Shown: positions 11,474 to 21,946, counted from the first letter of the stretch. The stretch is DNA of 64,000 nt from Taudactylus pleione (GCA_031769625.1 JAUIMM010000200.1:51668001-51732000); one strand, 5' to 3'. The notes: generated by a model not told the origin, from the sequence alone. A program made the numbers and translations.

Positions 11474-12584
11474 ACAAATCTGTGTCATTATACTGCTTGG
11501 AACGGCTACAGGGACTGATTGTACAAGATCCCTCTACCCTGGTTGTTTTCAGGCATAAAGAAGGATTTTTCTTCATATGACGCTATTCTGAGATGATATT
11601 ATATAAAATAAGCGTCTACACCTTTATTTAATGTTTTGATGCTTGATGAGTTGCAAAAATGTTAAAGAGCTGTAGGGAGCAATGGCTTCTGCTCTACAGT
11701 GTGATACTGTACGAGCTGGTATTAATGGAGAAGATAATTGCGTTATCTTCTCTGGTAACACTTTGCTGTATAGTGGGAATAATACTGAAAAATGTGGTAA
11801 CACTCATATCCGCATTGTTTAGTAGAAATGTGTTTGCTGAATAGAGCCCCAACTGTGATATTTTTAGGAAAACCAACAGAGATCATTATCTGTGTTAAAA
11901 AAAAAACTAATAACAGACAGTCCCAGGTAGTCCCTTGAACAGCAAAGTACGTTTTTGTATTTATTAATGCATATGTTTATCCATATAAATTAAGGTTGTT
12001 TATTGATTAATGCACATTTCATCACTGTAGTTCTTTTTCATAGAATATATTAAACTCTTTTTCTTTATATACTACACTTTAGCATTAAGCAAGTTCTCGT
12101 TGGAATTACCACAACCCCACTAATGGCAGTATATCACCTCACTAGTGGTTGGCCTTACCCCTAAGTGGGACCCATGATTACATTCCCTTTAGGGGCAGTA
12201 GATGTAGTCTTGGACCATGCTAACTTGAGCAAACAGTTAGAGACCCAAGAGATGGAAAATAACAGATAAAGAAGACTTATAGCCAAATTAAACACCAATT
12301 TCTAATTATATTCATAATTTCAGCTGCAAATCCTGATATTGTTATACTGCATGTGATGGCCATAAATGATTACCTCAGATAATATTGAATAATGACTTCA
12401 TAAAGGTTATCATATTTACCACCAGTTCCACTTTTTATAAAGGCAAAAGGTACATAATTTGTCGGATGTGTGATTCTCATAGGAAATGGGTGTGGTAATT
12501 GTGGATAATGGGAGATGTCTAAACTGTCCAGATTGTTTTTGTTGTTTTCTTGTAAGGTTTGTATTATTCCAAGTCTACTGGTTG
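11211..12584. other. no gene seen; short TA and T runs
   Basis: There is a (TA)n-(T)n run at about 11441-11475. Otherwise this is AT-rich single-copy-looking intron without domains or splice-supported reading frames. Confidence 0.45.
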
Positions 12585-12613
12585 TCATGTCTTATATATT
12601 GATACGGCCATAC

Positions 12614-13007
12614 CTGCTCGTTCCTGTCTCCTTCTAGAGTCACCAAAGTGAATGCCCTCCCCAGATGTTTTCCTTCTCTTCCTGTCTGCAATCATTCCAC
12701 TGTCTATGCCAATTTCTTTTATCTGATCCTCTCTCTTCCTCCTCTTATCACTCTTTTGGTTGGTATAATCCATAGAAAAACTTTTCTGGCTCCCATCATC
12801 AGAGCTGTTTTTCACATGCAGGCACTTCTTTCTTCCTTTCTTGGGAGACTTGGTGGAAATCCTCTTTTTGGCCTTCTTGATGGCCCAAGACTCCTCCAAA
12901 CTGTCAGATATCTTTCTTTTCTTCAAAGCCATCATCTTCTTTCTTCTCTTGTAGATAGAAAACTCCTCATCCTCTGAGCTCCTGGCTTCCTCCAGAAGCG
13001 ACGCCAT
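12614..13007 (-). CDS. PKC-like AGC kinase, coding exon 1 (basic N-terminus)
   Basis: The start codon is ATG at 13007-13005 in a strong context (A at -3, G at +4). An upstream in-frame TTG at 13040 is not needed. The exon encodes 131 residues plus one base and ends at a GTATGG donor. The product is extremely basic and hydrophilic: acidic Ser/Glu patches (SSEDEEF) alternate with clusters KRRKK, KKRK, KKAKKR, SPKKGRKK, KRRKRE and DRKRRK. These look like nuclear localisation signals. No C1 or C2 domain of conventional PKCs is present. Phase 1 matches the phase-1 acceptor of the glycine-loop exon at 808, giving ...RRRQERA-G-GSGVQEAAPGE... and then the kinase core. The link is therefore supported by splice phase, strand and order, not by homology. 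The alternative is an exon of an unrelated lysine-rich protein. No family is recognised for the tail. Confidence 0.68.
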
Positions 13008-13160
13008 CCTGCCGACAGTCCAACTGTCTCTGACTCCCAACTGCCACTCAGAGTTTTGAAAGTAAACAGCAGCAGGTGATCATGTGACAGCAGCATGGAA
13101 GCTGATGATGGCACCAGCTATGCTTTACCAGACAGGCCACCACCATAGATGATGCCCATT
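13008..13160 (-). promoter_or_regulatory. 5' flank of the PKC-like gene
   Basis: This region lies just upstream of the proposed start codon. It has no TATA box. TCATGTGA at 13079-13086 is an E-box/M-box-type site (CACATG core) of the kind bound by MITF/TFE factors; its use here is inference only. The transcription start is not identifiable. Confidence 0.25.
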
Positions 13161-13519
13161 TCATGTAGCTAACTTGTAGCTGATACTGTTACTTCTCCTA
13201 TTACAATCAATTGATGTTGACAAATGCTTGAAGTTGCAAATCAGGGTAATTAAAAAAAACACATTAATTCATATACATTTTTGAGCTTGGAAGAGGGCCT
13301 CTGTGGCATCACTGACAAATCTCCTTGCTGGACTGACACAGATGGTGTTTCGCTTGTATCTTTTATCATGGATGCTGTTTTATGCTAATTAACTATAGAA
13401 GGCTAGCTTGTATTGTAAAGAATTTAACCTTTCAGACCTAGAAATTGAATAAATTATAGAGGCTTAAGTAGAAGTACGTATCAGCAACAGCATGACGCAC
13501 AGTCACAGTGTCCTCTTTA
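13161..13519. other. intergenic, nothing recognised
   Basis: No coding or repeat structure is recognised. A TTA at 13517-13519 borders the next element. Confidence 0.4.
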
Positions 13520-14401
13520 GGGCCATAATTAATTTGAAGAGAAAAGTCAGAGGTCGGACTTTTCGCCATCATCGCCGTTTTTTGCAAGGGCATAGTATTG
13601 GGCGCGTGCCCGCTTATCCCCGTATTCAATTTGTATCCGGCGAAAAACTATACCCGGCGGAAAGATAAATAACAAAAAGTGCTGTTTGTTTTTGGGGAAA
13701 TCATGCTGTCACCTCCCAAAAGATGTTCTGACATGGGGGATCACTTTGGGTACCCCCGATTTGGCCTGCTGAAGATAGTCGGGGTTTTTACATAGCCGCG
13801 GCAGGTGCATAAATGCGCCTGTGAAGAACTAGTGAAGAATAGCACTTAGCTTTTTTGGGGGAGTAAAAATAACAATGCCTATCAAATTTGGGGCACATGA
13901 AAATGGGTACAAGCATATTTTTAAGTCCCTAAAGTTATTTTTTAAAATTCTTCAAAAATGCACCTGCCACTACCAGCCGTATTCTAGAAAATGCACCTGC
14001 CGCTACCAGCCGCATACATGGGAAACCCCCCTGAATCATTTTTGGTAGTTTAAAACTTTTTCCCCAATATTTTTTTTTTCGCCTCCAAAATGAAAGTAAA
14101 TTTTTTGGGGTGTCCTGAGGATTTTTAAAAAATGTTTTTTGACACAGATTACTTTTAGGGGACATTAAAAAGGCTGCAGGCTATTTTCTTTTATTCTGCA
14201 CCCCAAAACCCCAATTCTGCACTTTTTTTCACCATGTATTACATGGAGAAAACATATACCCATTTTTTTTACAAAGACTTTTCGCATTGGTGAAAAGTCT
14301 TTGAAATTGAATATTGGGATAATTGAAACTGGCGAAAATTACGTCATCAGCGATAAATTATCGCCAATGTCAGACTTTTCGCCCCATATTAAATATGGCC
14401 C
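13520..14401. mobile_element. PIF/Harbinger-like non-autonomous element, copy 1
   Basis: The ends are GGGCCATAATTAATTTG and AATATGGCCC, flanked on the left by TTA. Inside lie GGCGAAAAGTC-type motifs, a 'CCCGCTTATCCCCGTATTCAATT' type motif near 13610-13630, and a poly-T/A core. It shares layout and motifs with 34569-35421 and 31883-32930. A three-base TWA duplication and GG-starting ends are typical of PIF/Harbinger; no transposase reading frame survives. Confidence 0.6.
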
Positions 14402-14569
14402 ATAGTTGTTGTTGGTGGTGGAGTTTTAGAATTATTCTGCTGACTGCACCTGAGAAAACACTTGAAAACAAAGGGTTACCTGGAAGTCATTTCTCATCCC
14501 AAGGAGATGCAGAGGAGGAATCCGCTTAGATCCCTCTTCGCATTTCCGGAACTCCTTCCCATAGGAAGG

Positions 14570-14772
14570 ACCCTACCACAAGGGTCTCGTCGCAAGCCCG
14601 ATGGACGTGATGGTCTTGACCATTGCGACCATCTTCCTGGCCGCTCGCTATAGCTGTGGGTGGTCACCCACAGCTATACGAGCAGCCAGGAGGCTGCTCT
14701 AAAAATCAGGAAGGACGGCCCTGATTCAGAGCGAGCTCTCTGTCAGAGTGTCCGGCTCTGAATCAGGGCCAG
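14570..14772. repeat. poly-hairpin MITE, truncated copy
   Basis: This is the right part only of the family seen whole at 44149-44659: the hairpin with GGGTCTCGTCGCAAGC, the GGCCGCTCGC...GGGTGGTCACCC hairpin, and the terminal hairpin GGCCCTGATTCAGAGC...GGCTCTGAATCAGGGCC. Confidence 0.75.
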
Positions 14773-15060
14773 AGTGCAATAAAGATATATATAGCAATTT
14801 ATTGATACATAACCAAAAATCCAAAACACAGCCTAGCAATGATCACAACCTCTAATCAACCTTTAATGGGTTACCAGGTGGATACATTGCACTTTATTAT
14901 TCACCTGGTTACCCCATTTGATGGGGTAATTTTAAATGGTTACATTTTTGTTCCATTTCAGCACTTTAGTAGTACACTTTGCACACACTGCACTTTTTTC
15001 ACAAAGCACTTTACTGCACTTTGCTACAAGACTTATGCACATATATATATATAACCGTGT
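14773..15060. other. unclassified sequence with repeated GGTTACC motifs
   Basis: ATTCACCTGGTTACCCCATTTG and related words recur within 200 bases. A short (TA)n at 15041-15051 follows. No gene is supported. Confidence 0.4.
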
Positions 15061-15470
15061 TCTCCCAAGGCTCTATTTAAAGGGCGGTTCGACCGGCAAA
15101 ATTATCTTGCCGTCCAGGAACTGCAGCGCCGCCCGCTGTTTGCGCAGCGCCGCAGAAACCAATAACGCCTGTGGCATCTTCTCAACCAATCGCCGCCGGC
15201 AGATTCTCTTCACTACAGCTCCCAGAATCACCCTGGCGCTTGCGGCTCCTCCTCCCTCTGTGTGCGCCTTCTGCAGCTGCCGCCTGCTCGTCGTTCTGTG
15301 TTCCTGGCTTACTCAGCCTCACTCCGGTCCCTCTCCATCACACGCTGCTCCCGCCACAGCCACTCTCCATTCACTGTGCCTCAGTGGGGATGTCGGACCC
15401 GGGCTGGGGAGGTGTGCAGACCAGTTGTCCAGGTGTAAACGGTGCTGGTAGAGGAGCACCCTGAAAGGTA
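15061..15470 (+). other. GC-rich segment; possible promoter or first exon
   Basis: There is an abrupt GC- and CpG-rich island of about 400 bases. It follows a TATATATATA stretch, contains an ATG in fair context at 15390 and a donor-like GTAAGG at 15469. The reading frames (up to 171 residues) show no domain. It could be a retroelement internal promoter or an unlinked 5' exon; both are inference. Confidence 0.25.
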
Positions 15471-15669
15471 AGGACTCCTGTCATTGGTGTTACTGGAAGG
15501 CTTTGTGGCCCCTGTCACTATCCAGCTGTGTGGCCCCTTTGCCTGGTATTAATTCCCATTTACCCTGACTGCTGTGTCCACCCCCGTCCTTAGCACTGCC
15601 TGTCCCTAACCACCTCCTTGTCCACAATACTGCCCTTGCTATCTACCTCCACCCCCTCCCAACACCCAA

Positions 15670-15830
15670 GCCAGGCATAGTGTGCAATAAGGGGCCATAC
15701 TGAGTGGGCATAATGTGCAATAAGGGGACATACTGTGTATATATTGGGCAATAAGGGGGCATACTGTGTACATCATGGGCAATAAAGGGGCCATATTGTG
15801 TGGGCTTAATGTGAATTGATACTATTGTGT
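15670..15830. repeat. short minisatellite (about 40-bp unit)
   Basis: Three to four copies of AATAAGGGGCCATACTGTGT-like units. Confidence 0.6.
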
Positions 15831-15988
15831 GGCCACACCCCCTCCATGGAAAGCTACGCCCCTTTTTGCAAATTTTCTGGGGAGAACACTGTATGAACAC
15901 TACTGCACTTCATTCTTGACCCAGTGGGTTATAACACACCATTATACTTAAGTCATGCTAGTCGCTTGAACCAGTTTCGCTTATCAAA

Positions 15989-16265
15989 CATATATATATA
16001 TATATATATATATATAGAGGTAAGGAAAGTGCGGCACTCAGAAGATTTGGTATGCATTAAAGGATTTTACTCCTGTGGTCCACGTTTCTATGAGTTATCA
16101 TTTTCGTCAGGACAAAGTATACAACATAAGCTCACCTTCCCTTACTTCTATTATTGCCGGTCTGGAGTCCGGACGTACATGTGCAGGCAACGGGGTGCAG
16201 TTAGTATCTTTTCAGTGAGTGCCGGATCCCTTTGGAATATATATATATATATATATATATACAAG
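15989..16265. repeat. retroelement terminal fragment between two TA runs
   Basis: TA microsatellites at 15989-16015 and 16238-16261 bracket a segment carrying GTGCGGCACTC and, near its other end, GAGTGCCGGATCC. Its minus strand at 16110-16076 has CTGACGA, a small hairpin, then GAAAC, a degenerate hammerhead-like order. I infer a Penelope-like terminal remnant. Confidence 0.4.
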
Positions 16266-16440
16266 CAGATAGGTTCGGCACACCCCATTCCTTAAACAAT
16301 TGCCTGCGTGCCCTTGGAAATATCAGGTACACAAAATATGTAATGCCTAACCGGCAAAATAGAAAAAGTTTTTACGTCAACGTTTCTGGGCTATCACGCC
16401 CCGTCATCAGGAAGACATAAACACAACAAACACATGTACA
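16266..16440 (-). mobile_element. Penelope-like element terminal repeat
   Basis: Downstream, on the minus strand, of the GIY-YIG reading frame. It contains a hammerhead-ribozyme-like motif and the segment ACAAAATATGTAATGCCTAA (from 16331), which recurs inverted at 17195-17224. Penelope-like elements are known for such pseudo-LTRs. Confidence 0.6.
16373..16410 (-). ncRNA. hammerhead ribozyme-like motif
   Basis: Reading the minus strand from 16410: CTGATGA (16410-16404); stem II GGGC...GCCC with a GTGATA loop; GAAA (16386-16383); a two-pair stem III CG-TTGA-CG; then T16374 and A16373 as the cleavage-site positions. This is the minimal stem-III form described for Penelope-like elements. The pair at the base of stem II is C/A, and I see no clear stem I, so activity of this copy is doubtful. 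Confidence 0.55.
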
Positions 16441-16843
16441 GCTTACCTTATATCCCCACCCGAAGACAAATGAGTTGTGACTGAGACAGCAGAGAAGTGT
16501 GCACGCGACCGGAGCCTGTGTGCGGTGCATCATGATGACGCAACAGCCTCAAGCTCCGGCGGTCTCCATAGAAACCTGAAGCGCTGCTCCGGCTACTGCC
16601 TGTCAGAAAAATGTGCAAAAGAGTAAAGAAAAATCAATGAACATCGAATCACATTAAAATCTATGAAGATAACAACATTGAAACAATAGGATATGCACAA
16701 TTAGCACCCAATCAAAAACATAATGCAGTAAAATGCATAAAATAAGAGAACTATGCTATACAAAATACAAAATGTTAAACTGATGATCACATGTCTCAAT
16801 TAACTACATTAAATACTTTCAAATATTTGTATCCCCCATTATT

Positions 16844-17195
16844 TCATCACATTAACGAATTCCATGCAATACGCTCATTTAAACCTCGAGGGGCTACAGT
16901 GTCCAACTTGAATATCCAGGTTGCTTCTAATCTAGTTAAAGTTTTTAATCGGTCACCACCTCTCATCCGTTCTGGCACATGATCTATTATCTTGTATCTA
17001 AGAGAAGCTAACTGATGTATATAATCACGAAAATGAGATGCCACCGGCTGATCCATAGGTTTACCTCTAAGTGCCGCTTTTATGGCTGACCTATGGAGGG
17101 CCATTCGTTCCTTACATTTCCGTGATGTTATCCCTAGGTAATATAACCCACAGGGACAAGTAATAATATTTATCACATAGGTGCCGTGTTGTGTT
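16844..17195 (-). pseudogene. Penelope-like element, GIY-YIG endonuclease domain
   Basis: An open frame of about 115 codons encodes the C-terminal endonuclease of a Penelope-like retroelement and ends in two consecutive TGA codons. Order of motifs: TYVINIITCPCGLYYLG (the CPCG Cys motif plus the GIY-YIG core), RKCKERMALHRSAI (conserved Arg and His), LTRLEATWI (metal-binding Glu) and GLNE (conserved Asn). The domain looks uninterrupted. The reverse transcriptase that should precede it is missing: at about 17195 the frame runs directly into an inverted copy of the terminal repeat. This is therefore a 5'-truncated, rearranged insertion, not a working gene. A GIY-YIG host protein is unlikely because of the CPCG motif and the flanking terminal repeats. 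Confidence 0.8.
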
Positions 17196-17245
17196 TTGCC
17201 GGTTAGGCATTACATATTTTGTATATATAATATATATATTATATA
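17196..17245 (+). repeat. inverted piece of the Penelope terminal repeat plus TA run
   Basis: TTTTGCCGGTTAGGCATTAC at 17199-17218 is the reverse complement of 16335-16360 sequence and is followed by a (TA)n stretch. Such inverted partial terminal repeats are typical of Penelope insertions. Confidence 0.6.
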
Positions 17246-17935
17246 TATGCATTGGCATTTTTCAGCAGGAACAAGCAGGAACTCAGGAGCTGATTCAGAC
17301 CCGGACGTTAAGAAGTGTTTGCTCATAGCTGGCCGATGATTGCATTGTGTGCATGAGTATGCATCGCAGGGCACGTGCGCAAACCAGTGCGAAAGATCAG
17401 GAAGTGTTCGCTCGCCCAGCATAGACAGCCCAGCAGAGTGAGTGACAGGAGAAGCCATTTGTGGTAACAGGGGCAGGCCACTAGAAACGGGGGAGTGTAG
17501 ATGTGAACGCGGTCGTGTCTGACAGAAATAACGCCGTTTCAGAGGCGCGCATAATTAACAGGCAGTGTCATAGTACACGTCACTTGGTTGTATTTCACAC
17601 TGAAGTGATCGTAGTGCTTGAGGTAGGGTACAGTCTACCTCAAGCGCTGCGTTCACATCCGATGGTACACGATGTACCCATGCTTGCATACACTTCCTGA
17701 AGATGACGGGCATTAGTGGGCGGCTTAAGACAGGCTGGTGAGCGTCTACATACACAAAGTGATCACACGCCAGAACATAGTGGGCATGCTTAAGCCTTGC
17801 CGTGCGATTGCCTGCCGTGCCATCACTTGGCCAAATTTGCATATGCTGGGAGCGAAAGAACGCATCTAGCGAGTGGGTCTGAATGAGCTTCTTAGATCCT
17901 GATCCTCTCATTGACTATGACGTAATGTCCTGGGG
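17246..17935. repeat. large decayed MITE (GATTCAGACC / GCGATT family)
   Basis: It starts AGCTGATTCAGACCCGGACG and carries several hairpins, e.g. CTTGAGGTAGGGTACAG/CTACCTCAAGCG. It resembles the poly-hairpin and GCGATCGC families but is diverged. No gene. Confidence 0.45.
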
Positions 17936-18016
17936 CCAAAATGTATTTTCCATTAGAGGAACCTAATGACATGGTCATGTCTTCATCTATAACCTGCAGC
18001 TGTTGCAAGGTAAGTG

Positions 18017-18100
18017 TGTGTGTGTGTGTGTGATGTATGTGTGACATATACATGTTTGTGTTTAGCTATAGATATACAGTATATGTGTGTATGTGCAATA

Positions 18101-18132
<32 letters not shown>
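18017..18132. repeat. GT and TA microsatellites
   Basis: (GT)n at 18017-18032 and (TA)n at about 18105-18131. Confidence 0.85.
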
Positions 18133-18135
<3 letters not shown>

Positions 18136-18136
<1 letters not shown>

Positions 18137-18515
18137 CATACCTCCCAACTGTCCCGCATTCTGAGGGACAGTCCCATTTTTCTGGGGTGTGACGCGGTCA
18201 AAGGGGGCGGGGCCCAGCAGCTGATGCGGTGTTGGGGGCGGAGGATGGGGGCGTGGTAGCGCAATCGTGTCATCATGGCTCCGCCCTCTCTTCACAATGC
18301 CCGGATTAATGGCATTGTGCAGCCAGAGGCGGAACCACGATGACGCGAATCGCGTCACCGGCCCCCCTGCTGCCGAGGTTTTTCCTTACAAGCGCGGGGG
18401 TGTGCGGACACTTCGCCGGGGGCCAGGAGGATTGCCTGCCTTCCCGGGAGGTCGGGAGCGGCACCCGATTTTTGGGAGGCTCCCGACCAAATCGGGAGGG
18501 TAGGTAAGTATGCAT
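18136..18515. repeat. MITE of the CCTCCCAAC/GGGAC family
   Basis: It begins GCATACCTCCCAACTGTCCC and ends TCGGGAGGGTAGGTAAGTATGC, with GGGACAGTCCC and GACGCGAATCGCGTCA palindromes inside. It lies between two microsatellites. Confidence 0.7.
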
Positions 18516-18778
18516 ACATACATAAATACATACACACACACATACATACACAAATACACACATACATACACACACATACATACACACATACATACACACA
18601 TACATACATGCACACATACATAAATACACACATACATACATAAATACATGCATACATACACACACATACATAAATACACACATACATACATAAATACATG
18701 CATACATACACATACATACATAAATAAATACATGCATACATACACATACATACATAAATATATTCATACATACACATA
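18516..18778. repeat. (ACAT)n microsatellite
   Basis: About 260 bases of ACAT/ACAC/AAAT tetramers. The Cys/Val/Tyr/Met-rich minus-strand frames are artefacts. Confidence 0.95.
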
Positions 18779-18903
18779 TGAATTCTCACCAGGAAGCCAT
18801 TGAGCAGCAGCTCCTCATGTAGTGTAGAGGGGCGGAGCTTCTTTTGTGATTGACAGGCTGGGAATCCATGGGTAGAAGGAGAGGACTTCAGGAGAGGGAA
18901 GGG

Positions 18904-19055
18904 GTGGCCCCCACACTGCCTGCATGTTCCATGTCAGTGAATGCATATACCCGACAGCCAGGAAGGTTCTTCTGATAATCCTCCAAATCTCCCCCTGACA
19001 TGACACTGCACTCTGCATTCAAAGACATGGAACATGCAGGCAGTGTGGTGGCCAC
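18904..19055. repeat. foldback with 32-bp arms
   Basis: The arm at 18904-18935 is matched almost exactly by its reverse complement at 19024-19055 (shared core CTGCCTGCATGTTCCATGTC). The spacer is about 88 bases. Confidence 0.8.
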
Positions 19056-19850
19056 CTCTTCCTTATCCTTAGCACACAGCAGCACAGCACACATCAGAGC
19101 TGAGGCTGACAGCCTGGGTGGCCACGGCAGAGACTTGCTGGCAGCCTGGAGTGAAAAGGTCATACAGGAGTTGGGGCAGATAGCGGCGGCTTATTAGACC
19201 AACCAGAAGGTTGGTGGACTCAACAGCACCCTCCAGGGGCTGGCACTTTTAGGCAGCTGCCTAAGGCAGGGTACACATCAGAATGACCTGGGCATTATAG
19301 TGAGAGCCTGTATGCAATAGTGCAGCAAGCTGGGGATATGGGGCTTATATACTGTATGTATAGGTCTGTACCTGACTTGCGCTGCTGAGATATCTCTGGG
19401 ACTTGTAGTTTAGCAGCAATTATCTGTCTACTTGTTCTAGATGGGATAGGCCTAGCATTATTTTTGCCTTTATGGCTCTACAGGTTCCAGCATTACCTTT
19501 AGAGACTAGAACAGAACCACACAATCACTAATACAATGTTCTTGTGTATAATTTCCTATTGACTGTACCTACTATACATCTTGTATGCAGGGTCGGCAAC
19601 AGAAATCTTGGGGCCAAGTACGCTGATGTCTCTGGGGAGCCCCCCTCGAACACGCACACACCACCACCCCTGAACCCACCACGCCTGACCCAGCACCAAC
19701 ATATCCCTCCCCTGTGTGTGAGGGAGGCAGGGACAGAATTGCCAGGGGAGGGGCAGCATTGCGTGTAATGTCACCGCTGCATCATTCATTAATAGGCACA
19801 GCACGAACCAGGTGATGAGGGTACTCGGAGGGGGGCTGAGAGATGGTGCC
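19056..19850. other. intergenic; one dispersed repeat
   Basis: A repeat at 19590-19700 is shared with 8700-8800. Otherwise there is nothing recognised and no domain in the reading frames. Confidence 0.45.
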
Positions 19851-19856
19851 ATGGCT

Positions 19857-20213
19857 CATACCTCCCAACTTTTGTGTTCCACAGAGAGGGACACTTCGCG
19901 CACCTAAGGCGCATTGGTGAAAAGTGGGCGGAGCTCCGATGAAAAGGGGTGGGGTTTATTGGAAATGGGGCGGAGCCTCACAGCAAACCCCGTTTATGTC
20001 ATCATAGGGGGTGTGCCCAGCAGTCTCCGAGATGCTGGGCAGCCCCCTACACAGGTGAACAGATGCAGCATCTGTTCACCTTCTCCACGCCCGCTGCTAT
20101 TCAGAGCATCGGTATGTGCTCTCCCCAACTTCCCCCCCACTGCGGGACACTGCGACCCGCGAGTGAGACAGTGGGACAGTCCCAGAAAAACGGGACTGTC
20201 CTGCTGAGGTATG
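19857..20213. repeat. MITE of the CCTCCCAAC/GGGAC family
   Basis: It runs from CATACCTCCCAACTTTTGTG to GGGACTGTCCTGCTGAGGTATG and contains the CCCCACTGCGGGACACTGCG block also present at 9560-9600. Confidence 0.75.
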
Positions 20214-20689
20214 CATGACTGGCTTTATTTTGCTTAGTTGTGCGGCCGGCCAGTGTGGTCAGTCTGTATATCAAATTTAGTTGCTGCAGTGGCCCCATCA
20301 TTTTCTGCACCTCTGAACCTCAGGGCACGGTACGGGTGTACCCTTAGTACCCCCTATTGCCGGACCTGCTTCTATGTATGTATATTGAGTCTGAATATGG
20401 TGTCATGTGTGCATATGATTATAGAATGGTCAAATAGAAATGTATTATTGGGGGACAATGTGGTAGTTTTTATAACTGTATAGGATCTAACATTTCATGA
20501 AGGTTCATATTCTTGAAGTTCTGTAACAGGAGGTTGAGTTTAGTATGAGCTATGACATTTGGGTATATGCCAATGACATAGTATGGTAATTTAGGTGTTG
20601 TATGTAGTGTTCAGCCTATCTGAAAAGGACATATTGATGCTTAAACGATTTTTTTGGAAGCATTACCACTGCCAGTACGTAGATCAGTC

Positions 20690-21190
20690 ACATCTTCTGT
20701 TTGGAAGTTCGATGGTTTCGCAGACTTGCCAAGCATTACAGATGTGTGTAAGGTAAAGTGGGCATCTTAATGTTTGGCTGTGACGGCATTACGATTGCAA
20801 TCATTAGCATATTTTCGCAGTGAGACTGCGTGTGTAATCGCAACTACAATCGCACTAGCGATCCGTAATGAATCAGGCCCATGGTGCATACACACTGTGC
20901 AATCTACCAAACGACTGAATGATATTTTTAACTGTCTGATGGTTAGATCGTTAATTATATGATGTTAACATATCGCCTGGTCATCCAGTAGTGCATACAC
21001 ACTGCATAATTTGCGGGGAATCGAGATTGTCAGATTGAGCCGCATGTAGGGGTGACCTGAAGATGTGACGGCCGCCCCACAGGAGCGAGCATAGTGCATA
21101 TACAGTTGACGATTCTAAAAATTTGTCATTCTGATCCGTCGGAATCAGCCAAATCGTTTTTAAAAATCATCTAATGTGTACCCAGCTTTA
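20690..21190. repeat. two adjoining MITE remnants
   Basis: 20690-20885 belongs to the GGATCGC/GCGATT family and ends GTAATGAATCAGGCCC. 20886-21190 carries GGTGCATACACACTG and ends AATGTGTACCCAGCTTTA, like the TTAA-flanked element at 52789-53156. Confidence 0.6.
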
Positions 21191-21461
21191 CTTTGTCATG
21201 CAGAAACGCTGGTCTTCACAAAGATAATTGCTTCAAGTCCCTGCAGGAAGACCAACGTTATAAATGAATAGAGCATCTAGTGTTAGTTCTCTGGTGGCAC
21301 GAGGACTCATGTGATGCAATACAGTGCATGGATGCAGGGGCAGATTGGGATGGAAAACCAGCTCGGGAAATTTATGGAAGCAGCCCTAATAGGGACGGGG
21401 TCTGTTGAGGAGGAGGGGTCTGTCGAGGGGTGCGGGATCCATTCTCATAGGGCCTGATTCT

Positions 21462-21547
21462 GCCCATAGCAAACAATCAGATTCTACTTAACATTTAACT
21501 AGCACCTTCTAGAAGATAATAGCTAGAATCTGATTGGTTGCTATGGG
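21462..21547. repeat. short foldback element
   Basis: The arms GCCCATAGCAAACAATCAGA and its near-complement ending TTGGTTGCTATGGGC flank a loop of about 40 bases. Confidence 0.75.
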
Positions 21548-21750
21548 CAACATCACTTCTAAAACTCACTTCTAAAAACTCTCATTTTAGTAAATTTACC
21601 CCTGAGTTGGACACAGTTGCAGCTGTCCTTGTGTCTTTTGCTGCAGTTGCATCTGTGACTTTAGGCTAATGACATTACAACGCTCTTCTCTGGTGTACAG
21701 CCATGCGTCTGAATATGCAAGTATTGAGACGCACACTGTCAGTGTCTAAG

Positions 21751-21946
21751 AGGTCTATTTATCAAGCAGTGAAAAGTGTGGGGAAGTGAACAAGTGGAGA
21801 AGTTGCCGATAGTAACCAATCTGCTTTTAAGTAGCATTTATCAAGTACAGTTTATCAAATAATAGGTAGGACCTGATTGGTTGCTATGGGCAACTTCTCT
21901 ACTAATTCACTTCTCCACACTTTTCACTGCTTGATAAATAGACCCC
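21751..21946. repeat. MITE with long inverted ends, TAAG flanks
   Basis: The ends AGGTCTATTTATCAAGCAGT and ACTGCTTGATAAATAGACCC are inverted repeats over about 60 bases. TAAG occurs on both sides (21747-21750 and 21947-21950), giving a TAA or TAAG duplication. Confidence 0.82.

Larger units (their letters stand above)
809..12613 (-). other. intron 1 of the PKC-like gene
   Basis: This is the inferred 11.8-kb first intron, with donor GTATGG at 12613-12608 and acceptor at 810-809. It holds only repeats, listed separately: the hairpin array, MITE fragments, a purine-rich minisatellite, GATA arrays and a 34-bp minisatellite. An extra small exon cannot be ruled out, but the direct exon 1 to exon 2 junction is already in frame. 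Confidence 0.6.

Noticed and set aside
12648..12977. A 109-codon plus-strand frame
   Set aside because: It is the antisense of the Lys-rich exon 1, which has better start, splice and phase support.
14936..15451. A 171-codon plus-strand frame over the GC-rich island
   Set aside because: Composition-driven, no domain, and a TA microsatellite lies inside it.
18306..18789. Minus-strand frames rich in Cys/Val/Tyr/Met
   Set aside because: They are translations of the (ACAT)n microsatellite and adjoining MITE.
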